NCBI GenBank assembly: GCA_031406155.1
Contig: JANOGW010000059.1
Span: forward strand, 94,526-158,525
DNA from: JACMNW01 sp031406155
GTDB lineage: Bacteria; Pseudomonadota; Alphaproteobacteria; Rhodobacterales; Rhodobacteraceae
Reading direction: 5' to 3'
Length of the DNA: 64,000 bases
The notes beneath the pieces were generated by a model that made no database searches, had not been told where the DNA came from, and saw only the letters and a program-made list of their open reading frames with translations. Shown one piece after another: positions 1-8,043 of this stretch (position 1 is its first letter; each line of letters begins with the position of its first letter). The translations under genes and the position numbers were made by a program.

Positions 1-595
1 TGAAGGGCCGGATCTGATCGTGCGGGAAGGCTCTGATCGGCGCAAAATTGATCTTTCAGGTCTGACTGCCGATATGTTCGGCTATGCGCTGTCTGCCGAG
101 GAAACCTATGATCCACCGACAGGCGCGCTGGACGCTGATGGTCAGGGCAAGCCCTATGCTGTGTATGGTTACGGCGCACAAATGGTGGAACTGGTGGTTG
201 ATACCGCACTGGGCACTGTCAAGCTGATCAGGATCACCGCAGCACATGATCTGGGCCGCGCGATCAACCCGCAACTGGCGCAAGGTCAGATCGAGGGTGG
301 TATCGCGCAGGGCATCGGTATGGCATTAATGGAGGAATATCTGCCGGGCCGGACCGAAAACCTGCATGACTACTTGATCCCGACCACGGGGGATGTGCCG
401 CCGATTGAAAGCATCCTGATCGAGGTGGCCGATCCGGAAGGGCCGTTGGGGGCAAAAGGCTTGGGCGAACATGTGTTGATCCCTACTGCTCCGGCCATCC
501 TGAACGCCATTCGGCATGCCACCGGTGCCGTGATCACCCGACTGCCTGCGCTGCCGCATCGGGTTCTGGATGCGATCAAGGCGGTGCAGCAATGA
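1..595 (+). CDS. Molybdenum hydroxylase large subunit (xanthine dehydrogenase family), C-terminal part
   Basis: Open from the window edge (frame starts at base 2), so only about the last 197 residues are visible. They match the end of the molybdopterin-binding subunit of xanthine dehydrogenase/aldehyde oxidase-type hydroxylases: a D-x-G-x-x-INP motif, the stretch GQIEGGIAQGIG, and GAKGLGE, whose final Glu (codon 467-469) is the family's general base that activates the Mo-bound water. Such enzymes hydroxylate aromatic N-heterocycles or aldehydes next to a ring nitrogen or carbonyl. The stop overlaps the next start (ATGA at 592-595), implying translational coupling with a 6-hydroxynicotinate-reductase-like gene. 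A nicotinate- or pyrimidine-type substrate would fit, but it cannot be read from this fragment. The small Fe-S and FAD subunits, if separate, lie upstream of the window. Confidence 0.9.
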   Translation, partial: EGPDLIVREGSDRRKIDLSGLTADMFGYALSAEETYDPPTGALDADGQGKPYAVYGYGAQMVELVVDTALGTVKLIRITAAHDLGRAINPQLAQGQIEGGIAQGIGMALMEEYLPGRTENLHDYLIPTTGDVPPIESILIEVADPEGPLGAKGLGEHVLIPTAPAILNAIRHATGAVITRLPALPHRVLDAIKAVQQ

Positions 596-2034
596 CGCGG
601 AGCCCTGAAAAGATCCGTTGTGATGCCTGCCCCGTCATGTGCTATATCGCACCCGGCCAGACCGGGGCCTGCGACCGCTACGCGAATGACGCAGGCCGCA
701 TCGTGCGCACCGATCCGGTGGTCATGCTGTCCAATGCGCAGGCCAGCGGGGCGCGCATCGTACCCTTTGCCGCGCGCGACTGGGACGGCGACGCAATGCC
801 CGCCGACACCATTGTGACCGGAATAGGGTCTGGTACGACTTACCCGGACTACAAGCCCGCCCCTTTCATCGTCTCCTCGAAGGTGGCCGGAGCCGATATG
901 GTCACGGTGGTGACGGAGGCCATCTTTTCCTATTGCGGGGTCAAGGTAAAGATCGACACCGACCGCTACCTTGGGCCAGAAGGTGCCATCGTGCGCGCCG
1001 ACGGCGAGGCGATCGGCCATGTCACAACCGCCGAATATGGCAGCCAGATGCTGTCACTCGGGGGGGTGCATCACCTGACGGGCGGCACGAAGGCCGAAGG
1101 TCGCCTGACCTGTGCCGCGATGCTTGCTTTATGCAACGGTGAGGCGGTTGCGCTGACGGTCGACGGCGGTTCCGCGCTTGTGGTGCAGGCCGGAGCAGCG
1201 CCGATTGTGGACGGCATGCCAGCGCAGCGGATGCGGGTCGGGTGTGGGTCGGCGACCATTGGCATGTTCGCGGCGCAGTGGTTTGGACTGGTTGATGAAG
1301 TGATCGTTGTCGATGACCACATCACCGGCGTGGTGTCCGAACATCAGGCTGGCAAGGTTCTGGGGTGGCAGCCAACCGGCGTCAAGATCAAGGGGCATCG
1401 ATCAACACCCGGGCGGTATTTCAAGGTATCGGAACCGGGGATGGGCTGGGGCGGCACGAAACTGACCGATCCGCGTGATATTCTGGGCGACTGGAACCCG
1501 AAGAAAGGCGCGCACGCTGGTCTGACTGTTCTGATGGTCTCGACCACCGGCGAACAATTTGCGTACTACGTGCTTGATCAGGCTCTGATCGCGCAAGAAC
1601 AGTCCCTTCCCGACACGCTGCGCTCAAGCGTTGCGATGATCGACGAAAACTGCGAACCCTCACTTTGCACCGTGCTGTTCATGGGCGGCGCTGGCGGCAG
1701 TCTGCGCGCAGGGGTCACCTCAAACCCGGTTCGCCTGACCCGGTCCGTGCAATCGGGGGCCACACGGCTGACCAGTGGCGGGGCGGATTGCTACATTTGG
1801 CCGGGCGGCGGGATCACCTTTATGGTTGATGTTCTGACACTGCCGAAAGGCGCGTTTGGCTATGTGCCGACACCTGCGCTGGTGGCACCGTTGGAATTTA
1901 CCTTAGCGCGAGGCGATTATCTGGCGCTCGGCGGGCATGCGGGTGCGATCAGGTCGCTGGATGAGGTGATGCAGAAGGGTGGCGAATACCCGACAGCGGC
2001 CCGGTTGCAGAACTGGCCGGAGGGCGACGCATGA
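592..2034 (+). CDS. 6-hydroxynicotinate reductase-like iron-sulfur protein
   Basis: A 480-residue protein resembling proteins annotated as 6-hydroxynicotinate reductase. The prototype is the ferredoxin-dependent ring-reducing enzyme of anaerobic nicotinate fermentation in Eubacterium barkeri. The N-terminus carries Cys10, Cys13, Cys17 and Cys27 (C-x2-C-x3-C-x9-C), a probable [4Fe-4S] site. Further Cys lie at 115, 174, 181, 218, 354, 359 and 400. Residues 388-395 read SGATRLTS, close to the S-G-A-T-x-T-S sequence that ApbE flavinylates in NqrC/RnfG; Thr391 would be the acceptor. No signal peptide is seen, so it should be cytoplasmic. It sits between a molybdenum hydroxylase and an ApbE-superfamily gene, with 4-bp overlaps on both sides. 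I infer reduction of a hydroxylated N-heterocycle. Family assignment is good; substrate and electron donor are unknown. Confidence 0.75.
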   Translation: MTRSPEKIRCDACPVMCYIAPGQTGACDRYANDAGRIVRTDPVVMLSNAQASGARIVPFAARDWDGDAMPADTIVTGIGSGTTYPDYKPAPFIVSSKVAGADMVTVVTEAIFSYCGVKVKIDTDRYLGPEGAIVRADGEAIGHVTTAEYGSQMLSLGGVHHLTGGTKAEGRLTCAAMLALCNGEAVALTVDGGSALVVQAGAAPIVDGMPAQRMRVGCGSATIGMFAAQWFGLVDEVIVVDDHITGVVSEHQAGKVLGWQPTGVKIKGHRSTPGRYFKVSEPGMGWGGTKLTDPRDILGDWNPKKGAHAGLTVLMVSTTGEQFAYYVLDQALIAQEQSLPDTLRSSVAMIDENCEPSLCTVLFMGGAGGSLRAGVTSNPVRLTRSVQSGATRLTSGGADCYIWPGGGITFMVDVLTLPKGAFGYVPTPALVAPLEFTLARGDYLALGGHAGAIRSLDEVMQKGGEYPTAARLQNWPEGDA

Positions 2035-2858
2035 CGGGTGCCATGGCCAATCGTCTGCCGGACGGGCGGTTGCATCTGCAGCACGGGCCGATCGACTTGA
2101 TTTGCGAAGCATGGGGGCGCGCTGATCTGGTTGAGGCGGGCTATGCGCGGGCGTGCCGCAGGTTTGACGGGCTGCTGGAGGAACTGGTTGCAGAACTGCC
2201 AGTCCTGCGCAGCCCTAACAAGGCTCTGTTCGGCCCGATTGCGCAAAACATGGGCCGTGCGGTGGCCCCGTTTCACCCGGCATTCATCACGCCAATGGCA
2301 GCGGTGGCCGGGGCGGTTGCCGAGACGGTCCTTGCAACCATGGTGGGGCCGGGGATCCGCCGCGCCTATGTGAACAACGGCGGCGATATCGCGCTGCATC
2401 TTGCGCCGGGCGAAAGCCTGACTTGTGCAATTGCGGGTGCCGACGCCCGGATCACAGTGCACAGTCATGATGCGGCGCGGGGGATTGCAACGTCAGGCTG
2501 GCGCGGGCGCAGTTGGTCGCTGGGAATTGCCGATGAAGTATCTGTTCTGGCCAAAACCGCCGCCATGGCGGACGCCGCCGCGACCATGATCGCAAACGCG
2601 GTGAATCTGCCGGGGCATCCCCAGATTGCCCGCAGGCCCGCGCATGAGATGCAGGCCGACAGTGATCTTGGCGCGCGATTGGTCACGGTCGGGGTGGGGC
2701 CTTTGACCGCAGACGATGTGACGGCCGCCCTTTCACGCGGGGTGGCGGCTGCAAACGCATATCGCGCTGCCGGATTGATTGTGTCAGCGGCAGTTTTCTT
2801 GCAGAATGAATGTCGTATTGTCGGACAACTCGCATTGAAGGAGCCCGCCCTTGCCTGA
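2031..2858 (+). CDS. UPF0280 family protein (ApbE superfamily), candidate flavin transferase
   Basis: 275 residues of the UPF0280/COG2122 family, which shares the ApbE fold. ApbE moves FMN from FAD onto a Thr of target proteins. The characteristic ApbE segments can be seen: VNNGGDI at 114-120, GIATSG at 151-156, and ADAAAT at 180-185, where Asp181 and Thr185 correspond to the Mg-binding Asp/Thr of ApbE. There is no signal peptide or lipobox, unlike classical periplasmic ApbE, so it should act in the cytoplasm. It overlaps the reductase-like gene by 4 bp, and that protein carries an SGAT-type candidate target. The motifs are seen; a role in attaching flavin to the neighbour is inference. The family has no settled function that I know of. 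Confidence 0.8.
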   Translation: MTGAMANRLPDGRLHLQHGPIDLICEAWGRADLVEAGYARACRRFDGLLEELVAELPVLRSPNKALFGPIAQNMGRAVAPFHPAFITPMAAVAGAVAETVLATMVGPGIRRAYVNNGGDIALHLAPGESLTCAIAGADARITVHSHDAARGIATSGWRGRSWSLGIADEVSVLAKTAAMADAAATMIANAVNLPGHPQIARRPAHEMQADSDLGARLVTVGVGPLTADDVTAALSRGVAAANAYRAAGLIVSAAVFLQNECRIVGQLALKEPALA

Positions 2859-3426
2859 TTTTGCCGTGCGCCGTATCACCATTCAGATCGAAGACATCCT
2901 GCATGACGGCGGGCCGGTTGGCCTTCGCCAGCGGGGCGCGATCATGGCGGTGGTCGCAAACCCGTTTGCCGGGCGTCATGCACAGGGTCTGCAAGCGGCG
3001 ATGGACGATCTGAAGCCGTTGGGGTTGATGCTGACCGACCGCCTGATCGCGGCCTTGGGCGGGCACGACGGTATCGATGGCTATGGCAAGGGTGCCATGG
3101 TGGGCGAGGCTGGCGAGGCGGAACATGGCGCGTTGTGGCATGTGCCGGGCGGCTATGCGATGCGCGAACGGTTGGGGGAAAGCCGGGCGATTGTGCCATC
3201 GGCGATGAAGGTTGCAGGGCTGGGCGGCAGTCTGGACGTGCCCTTGGGCCATATCAACGCGGCCTATGTGCGCAGCCATTTCGATGCGATCACCGTCAGT
3301 GTGCCCGATGGCCCGCGCGCTGGCGAGATCGTCTTTGTGCTGGCGATGGCGAAGGGACCGCGTATCCATTCGCGCATGGGCGGCCTGGAGGTTTGGGACG
3401 TTGCGGGCAAGGACGGGCTGCGCTGA
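2851..3426 (+). CDS. Amino acid synthesis family protein (AA_synth, DUF1185)
   Basis: A 191-residue protein of the AA_synth family (Pfam PF06684), whose name is historical and whose biochemical role is not established. The start is TTG, chosen because a good ribosome-binding site (GAAGGAG) lies 8 bases before it and the protein then begins like its family (MPDFAVRRITIQIEDILHD). It overlaps the end of the UPF0280 gene by 8 bp and its own stop overlaps the next ATG, so it is tightly embedded in the operon. The central Gly/His-rich segment around residues 75-100 (GYGKGAMVGEAGEAEHGALW) is its most distinctive region. In my recollection this family recurs beside ring-opening hydrolases, molybdenum hydroxylases and Liv-type transporters, which suggests a step in heterocycle or amide breakdown. 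That step is not identified. Confidence 0.8.
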   Translation: MPDFAVRRITIQIEDILHDGGPVGLRQRGAIMAVVANPFAGRHAQGLQAAMDDLKPLGLMLTDRLIAALGGHDGIDGYGKGAMVGEAGEAEHGALWHVPGGYAMRERLGESRAIVPSAMKVAGLGGSLDVPLGHINAAYVRSHFDAITVSVPDGPRAGEIVFVLAMAKGPRIHSRMGGLEVWDVAGKDGLR

Positions 3427-4781
3427 TGCGCGCGCTGGCAGCAGGCTTTGCGCTGCTGCCGGGTGCCGCTTTCGCCTGCGCCCTGCCGCCATCGGTGATC
3501 CTGACGCTGCCAACCGGGCATTACATTCTGGGCGCGGCTTTGACGGTCGGGCTGACCGCTGTTCTGGGTGCCATGGCGCAAAGGCTGCCCGCGATGCAGG
3601 CGCACCTGATCCATGAACGGCGGATTCTGGTGCCGGTTTCGGTGACATCCTACATCAGTTTCCTCTGTTTTCTGGGGCTTGTGCTGATCGGGTTTTATGG
3701 TTCGCGCGATCCGATGCACAACCTGATGACGCTGGTGTTCTGGACCGGGGTCTGGATTGCGCTGCCGCTGGCAAGCATGCTGTTTGGCAACCTGTGGCGC
3801 GCCGTGAACCCATGGACGGCCCCGGTGCGCATTGCCCGCACCTTGCTCGGCCGAACGCGTGGTATCGGTCTGCGCCGGTTCGGATATTGGCCCGCCGTGC
3901 TGGGTTATGCCGGGTTTGGCTGGTTTCAGATCGTCTCGCTGTCGCCCGACGACCCCGCCGTTCTGGCGCAGACGGCGCTGATCTATTGGCTAATGGTCTT
4001 TGTGCTGGCGGTGGCCGAGGGTGAGGATTGGCTGCAACAGGGCGAATTTCTGACGGTGTTCTTTGGCTACATCGCCAGAATCGCGCCCTTCTGGCTTGAT
4101 TGCGACGGGCGGCGCGCGCGGCTTTTTATGGGTGTGCCGGGCGCACAGGTGTTGCGAATGGCGGCGCTGACGCCATCGGCCATCGCGTTCGTCACGCTGG
4201 CGCTGGCGATCCTGACCTTCGACGGGCTGTCAGAGACGTTTTGGTGGCTGGGGCTGATCGGGCAAAACCCGCTGGAATTTGCCGGGCGATCCGCAGTCAC
4301 CTTAGTCAATTCCGCAGGTTTAGTGTCTGTTTGGGCGCTGACTGCAGCACTGATTCTAGGGGCCTTGTGGATCTCCCGGCGCGTGGGCGGTGCCGGGTCC
4401 GTGGCGGGGCCTGTCATGCTCAGCTTTCTGGCCATCGCTGCGGGGTATCATGCGGCGCATCATTTGGTGACCATTCTGACGGCGGGGCAATACACGCTTG
4501 CCGCTCTGAATGATCCGTTGTTTCGCGGCGATGCGGTTCTTGGGTTGCCATTTGTCTATGTCTCATTCGGCTTTCTTGCCGATGGCACGCGGATGAGCCT
4601 GATTTACGCAGCGCAGTTTGCAGCGATACTTGGCGCGCATCTGCTGGCGGTGATGCTGAAGTTGAAACTTACATCGCGCGCCGGGGCCATGACCAGCTCA
4701 GCACATCTTCCGATGACCGCCCTAATGGTGGCTTACACGGTTCTTGGACTTTGGCTTTTGTCCACCGCAAGGGGGGCATAA
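3426..4781 (+). CDS. Polytopic membrane protein of unknown function
   Basis: 451 residues. The start is the ATG overlapping the previous stop (ATGA), which gives a hydrophobic, signal-like N-terminus. An upstream in-frame ATG at 3135 would lie deep inside the AA_synth gene and is rejected. About eleven hydrophobic segments span the length, with a cytoplasmic-looking basic loop around residues 125-150. One segment near 341-346 contains Tyr-His-Ala-Ala-His-His within a membrane-like stretch, a possible metal or heme ligand cluster. I do not recognise the family with confidence; some annotated membrane-bound fenitrothion hydrolases gave a vague resemblance. Its coupling to the AA_synth gene says it belongs to the heterocycle unit. 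It could be a channel, a membrane enzyme, or an electron-transfer partner for the reductase-like protein. None of these is shown. Confidence 0.7.
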   Translation: MRALAAGFALLPGAAFACALPPSVILTLPTGHYILGAALTVGLTAVLGAMAQRLPAMQAHLIHERRILVPVSVTSYISFLCFLGLVLIGFYGSRDPMHNLMTLVFWTGVWIALPLASMLFGNLWRAVNPWTAPVRIARTLLGRTRGIGLRRFGYWPAVLGYAGFGWFQIVSLSPDDPAVLAQTALIYWLMVFVLAVAEGEDWLQQGEFLTVFFGYIARIAPFWLDCDGRRARLFMGVPGAQVLRMAALTPSAIAFVTLALAILTFDGLSETFWWLGLIGQNPLEFAGRSAVTLVNSAGLVSVWALTAALILGALWISRRVGGAGSVAGPVMLSFLAIAAGYHAAHHLVTILTAGQYTLAALNDPLFRGDAVLGLPFVYVSFGFLADGTRMSLIYAAQFAAILGAHLLAVMLKLKLTSRAGAMTSSAHLPMTALMVAYTVLGLWLLSTARGA

Positions 4782-4869
4782 CTTCGTATGATGCGTCGAA
4801 TTTATTCCTGCCAACCCTAGCCCAACGCGCGCATTCCAGACGCAGCGGCACAACAGCGGAGACTGACGA

Positions 4870-6165
4870 ATGACAAAACTCTTGATCAACACGACCCCAT
4901 CACGCCGCACGGTTTTGCGCGGCCTTGCGGGCGGTATCGCCGCCGGCGCTGGCATGCTGGCCATGCCCCGCTTCATTCAGGCCCAGACATCGGCGCCCAT
5001 CAAGCTGGGCTTTCAGTTGCACCGCACCGGCATCGGCGCCTCTTACGGGCGCTGGTATGAACGCACGGCACAGGCGGCATTGAAGGTGGTCAACGATGCC
5101 GGCGGCATCAATGGCCGCCCGGTCGAGATCGCCTTTGAAGACGATGCGACCGATCCGCAGCGGGGGTCCGAAGTGATTGAAAAGCTGGTGAACCAGCAAG
5201 GGGTTGATGTGGTCTTTGGCCCGCTGTTTAGCCATGTGGTGATCGGGTCCGCGCCGCGTGCAGCCGAACTGAAGGTGCCCTATCTGGTCTGTTCCGAAGG
5301 TTTCCATGTGGCGTCCGGCATGCTGAACCGCTGGACGTTGCAGCCGGGCATCACCGATGTACGGGCGCAGATTTCGGCGATGGCACCGTGGGTTGCGGCC
5401 AATCTTGGCAAGAGGATCACCATGGTGTTCCCCGATTTCGCTTTCGGCTATGATCACCGCGATTTCTTCAAGGCCGCGATCGAGGCACAGGGGGGCGAAG
5501 TGCTGGCGCAGATTGCGATTCCGCCGACAGAGACGACGTTTACCCGCTATTTCCCGCAAATTCCTGCCGACACCGAAGTGCTCTATCATGTGATGGTCGG
5601 CCCGGCGGTTCTGACCTTCGTCAAGGAACTTGGCGAGTTTTATGGATCGGGCGCACGGCCACAGATCTTTGGCTTTATCGACAGCGTCGAGGCCGTTGAT
5701 ATTGCCAGTCCCGGTCTGGAATTTCTGGAAGGCACGCATTTCTGGGAAGCACACAATCGGTTCAAGCAGGCCGATGCGTCCGAGCATGAGACTTTCTACC
5801 GTGCCGCCGTCGGCGTGGATGACAATGGCGCATCCATTGCGGACCCCGCCGATGTGGCGACATATTCTCACATGTTTTCCTGCTGGGAGACGTTGTTCAT
5901 GATCAAGGCGGGAATGGAGGCTTCGGGCTATCAGACCACCGCCGACCGGCAGAAATTCGTCGAGGCGATCGAAGCGATGACGGATATGCCGGCAGGCATG
6001 GAACGCCCGCAGGGCCACAAGCGGTTCAACGGCAAGACGCATCAGGTGTTTGGCCATCAGAACATTTCCAAGGTCGAAGGCGGCAAACTGATGCGGGTGC
6101 ATCAAACGTCGCTGGAAGACGGCGCTTATCCCGATGCGGTTGACTATACTGCGCAACCGTTCTGA
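4870..6165 (+). CDS. LivJ-type ABC transporter substrate-binding protein with Tat signal
   Basis: A 431-residue periplasmic binding protein of the type-1 fold used by branched-chain amino acid, amide and urea transporters. The N-terminus has a twin-arginine signal (SRRTVLRG, Arg12-Arg13) followed by a hydrophobic stretch ending near IQAQT at 36-40, so it is probably exported folded. The mature part opens with IKLGFQLHRTGIGASYG and continues with the family's DDATDPQRG and NQQGVDVVFGP segments. A ribosome-binding site (GGAGAC) precedes the ATG. It is the first of five transporter genes, 88 bp after the membrane protein gene and 55 bp before the LivH-type permease. The ligand is unknown. The neighbourhood argues for an aromatic N-heterocycle, lactam or hydantoin-like compound rather than leucine. 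Confidence 0.9.
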   Translation: MTKLLINTTPSRRTVLRGLAGGIAAGAGMLAMPRFIQAQTSAPIKLGFQLHRTGIGASYGRWYERTAQAALKVVNDAGGINGRPVEIAFEDDATDPQRGSEVIEKLVNQQGVDVVFGPLFSHVVIGSAPRAAELKVPYLVCSEGFHVASGMLNRWTLQPGITDVRAQISAMAPWVAANLGKRITMVFPDFAFGYDHRDFFKAAIEAQGGEVLAQIAIPPTETTFTRYFPQIPADTEVLYHVMVGPAVLTFVKELGEFYGSGARPQIFGFIDSVEAVDIASPGLEFLEGTHFWEAHNRFKQADASEHETFYRAAVGVDDNGASIADPADVATYSHMFSCWETLFMIKAGMEASGYQTTADRQKFVEAIEAMTDMPAGMERPQGHKRFNGKTHQVFGHQNISKVEGGKLMRVHQTSLEDGAYPDAVDYTAQPF

Positions 6166-6220
6166 AACCCGTCACCGGAGCTTGCTTTGGCGCAGGCCCC
6201 CAATGCCCGGATAACGCGGA

Positions 6221-7099
6221 TTGGATTTCGGACCATACCTTCTGCTGGCCGTTATGGAAGGGCTGGTCATGTCGGCGGCGCTGGCGCTGACGGCTGTCGG
6301 GCTCAGCCTCGTGTTTGGCGTCATGCGCGTTGTGAACGTCGCGCATGGCGAGTTTTTCATGCTGGGCGCGGTTGGCGCGTGGTTTGTCACCCAAGCCGTA
6401 CCGGGCCCGCCCTGGATCGGCTTTGTCGTGGCGTTGGTGGCGTGCCCCCTGATGGTGGCAGGGGTTGCCGCAGTTGCAGACAAGTTGGTCTTGCGACGCC
6501 TGCACTATGACCCGGAGGCGACGATCCTTGCCACCATAGGCTTGCTGTACATCATCCAGCAGGCCGCACTTTCGATTTATGGCCCGGATGCGCGGCCCGT
6601 TGAGGCGCCGTTTACCCTGCGCCTGCAGTTCCCGTGGTTCGGTTATTCCGGCTACAAGCTGTTTGTGATTGCGGCCGCCCTGCTGATCCTGGCTGCCGTC
6701 TGGTGGCTGATGACGCGCACCAAGGCGGGCCTGATCATGCGCGCCACCCAACAGGACCGCACCACCGCGCAGGCCTTTGGGATCAATGTGGATAGGGTCT
6801 ATTCCGGCGTTTTTGCACTGGGGGCCGGCCTTGCTGCCATCGCCGCCGTGCTGATCGTACCGATTTCTCAGGCTTATTACCTGATGGGAAGCGATCCCTT
6901 GTTGTTGGCCTTCATCGTGGTGATCATCGGCGGCTTGGGCAGCCTGCGTGGCACACTTGTGGCGGCACTGGTTATCGGATTGTCGGATGGCGTGATTTCG
7001 ATGTTCTTCTCGCCAACTCTTGCCAAGATCCTTGCAACCCTGCTGGTGGCGATGGTGCTGGTGTTCCGCCCGCAAGGCCTGTTCGGGGCCAAGCCATGA
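6221..7099 (+). CDS. livH: LivH-type ABC transporter permease
   Basis: 292 residues, eight or so hydrophobic helices, matching inner-membrane permeases of the branched-chain amino acid (HAAT) transporter family. The segment LSLVFGVMRVVNVAHGEFFMLG is the usual family signature near residues 27-48. The start used is TTG, giving MDFGPYLLLAVMEGL; the ATG at 6254 would remove part of the first helix. The gene ends in a 4-bp ATGA overlap with the second permease. The symbol denotes the family only; the substrate is that of the adjacent binding protein and is not known. Confidence 0.9.
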   Translation: MDFGPYLLLAVMEGLVMSAALALTAVGLSLVFGVMRVVNVAHGEFFMLGAVGAWFVTQAVPGPPWIGFVVALVACPLMVAGVAAVADKLVLRRLHYDPEATILATIGLLYIIQQAALSIYGPDARPVEAPFTLRLQFPWFGYSGYKLFVIAAALLILAAVWWLMTRTKAGLIMRATQQDRTTAQAFGINVDRVYSGVFALGAGLAAIAAVLIVPISQAYYLMGSDPLLLAFIVVIIGGLGSLRGTLVAALVIGLSDGVISMFFSPTLAKILATLLVAMVLVFRPQGLFGAKP

Positions 7100-8043
7100 C
7101 CCGGCATGGCCTGAAAATCTGGGCGCTGCATCTGGGGCTGATCGCGGTCCTGCTGGCGCTGAACTGGGTGCTGCCCGCCTATCATCACACTAATCTGGCG
7201 CGGATCATGGTGTTTGCGGTCTTTGCCATGGGGTTCAACATCGCCTTTGGCTACACCGGTCTGCTAAGCCTCGGTCACGCCTTGCTGTTTGCTGCAGGAA
7301 TGTATGGTGCTGGATTGTCGGCCAGCCTTTGGGCATTTCCTGCGTTGCCTGCGATGATTGCAGGTCTGCTGGCTGGTGGCGGCATGGCCGCGGTAGTGGG
7401 CAGCCTGGCCCTGCGCACCAGCGGCGTCGCCTTCATGATCGTGACGCTGATGTTCGCGCAGGCGGGCTACTTGTGCGTGCTGTACTTCGGCAACGTCACG
7501 GGCGGCGATGAAGGCATCGTGATCGGGGCGCAGTCGCGGGTTCTGGTGGGCATCAACCTGTCGGCTGACACGCCCCGATTTCTGTTTGCATGGGCGCTAT
7601 TTGGTGCGGCCCTTGTGGGCAATCTTGCACTGATGCGCGCGCCGTTCGGCAGGGTGATGATCGCCATGCGCGAAAATGAAGATCGCAGCCGGATGCTGGG
7701 ATACGATCCTTATCGCACGAAGTTGATCGTCATGGTCATCTCTGGCCTGTACGCCGGGATTGCCGGGGCCGCTTACGGGTTGATGTTCGGCTATGTTGGC
7801 GCAAGTTTTGCGGCCATCCAGTATTCGATCCTGCCGATGATCTGGGTGCTGCTGGGCGGGGCGGGCGTTGTGCTGGGGCCCTTCGTTGGCGCGCTTTTTA
7901 TGTTCTATCTGATCGATATATCAAGCAGTTACACAACAGCCAATCTGCTGGTCGTTGGTGTTGCGCTGCTTGTGCTGGTGTTGTTCGCGCCACGCGGGCT
8001 TCTGGGATATGCGCGTGATCGGTGGCTGCCATGGCTGCCATGA
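7096..8043 (+). CDS. livM: LivM-type ABC transporter permease
   Basis: 315 residues, the second integral-membrane subunit of the Liv-type importer. Family segments seen include MGFNIAFGYTGLLSLGHA near residues 44-61 and the cytoplasmic coupling region AMRENEDRSRMLGYD near 190-204, where this family contacts the ATPases. It overlaps the permease upstream by 4 bp and the ATPase downstream by 4 bp. The length and order H-M-G-F are canonical. Confidence 0.92.
   Translation: MTRHGLKIWALHLGLIAVLLALNWVLPAYHHTNLARIMVFAVFAMGFNIAFGYTGLLSLGHALLFAAGMYGAGLSASLWAFPALPAMIAGLLAGGGMAAVVGSLALRTSGVAFMIVTLMFAQAGYLCVLYFGNVTGGDEGIVIGAQSRVLVGINLSADTPRFLFAWALFGAALVGNLALMRAPFGRVMIAMRENEDRSRMLGYDPYRTKLIVMVISGLYAGIAGAAYGLMFGYVGASFAAIQYSILPMIWVLLGGAGVVLGPFVGALFMFYLIDISSSYTTANLLVVGVALLVLVLFAPRGLLGYARDRWLPWLP

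Noticed and set aside
3135..3425. Longer N-terminus for the membrane protein
   Set aside because: It would overlap most of AA_synth in another frame; the ATG at 3426 overlaps the upstream stop and starts a hydrophobic segment.
2683..3648. 321-residue minus-strand frame over UPF0280/AA_synth
   Set aside because: Pro/Arg/His-rich shadow without start signals; the plus-strand operon is continuous here.
4900..6156. 418-residue open frame on the minus strand opposite the substrate-binding protein
   Set aside because: Arg/His/Gln-rich composition, no ribosome-binding site, no family features; a GC-driven shadow of a clear gene.
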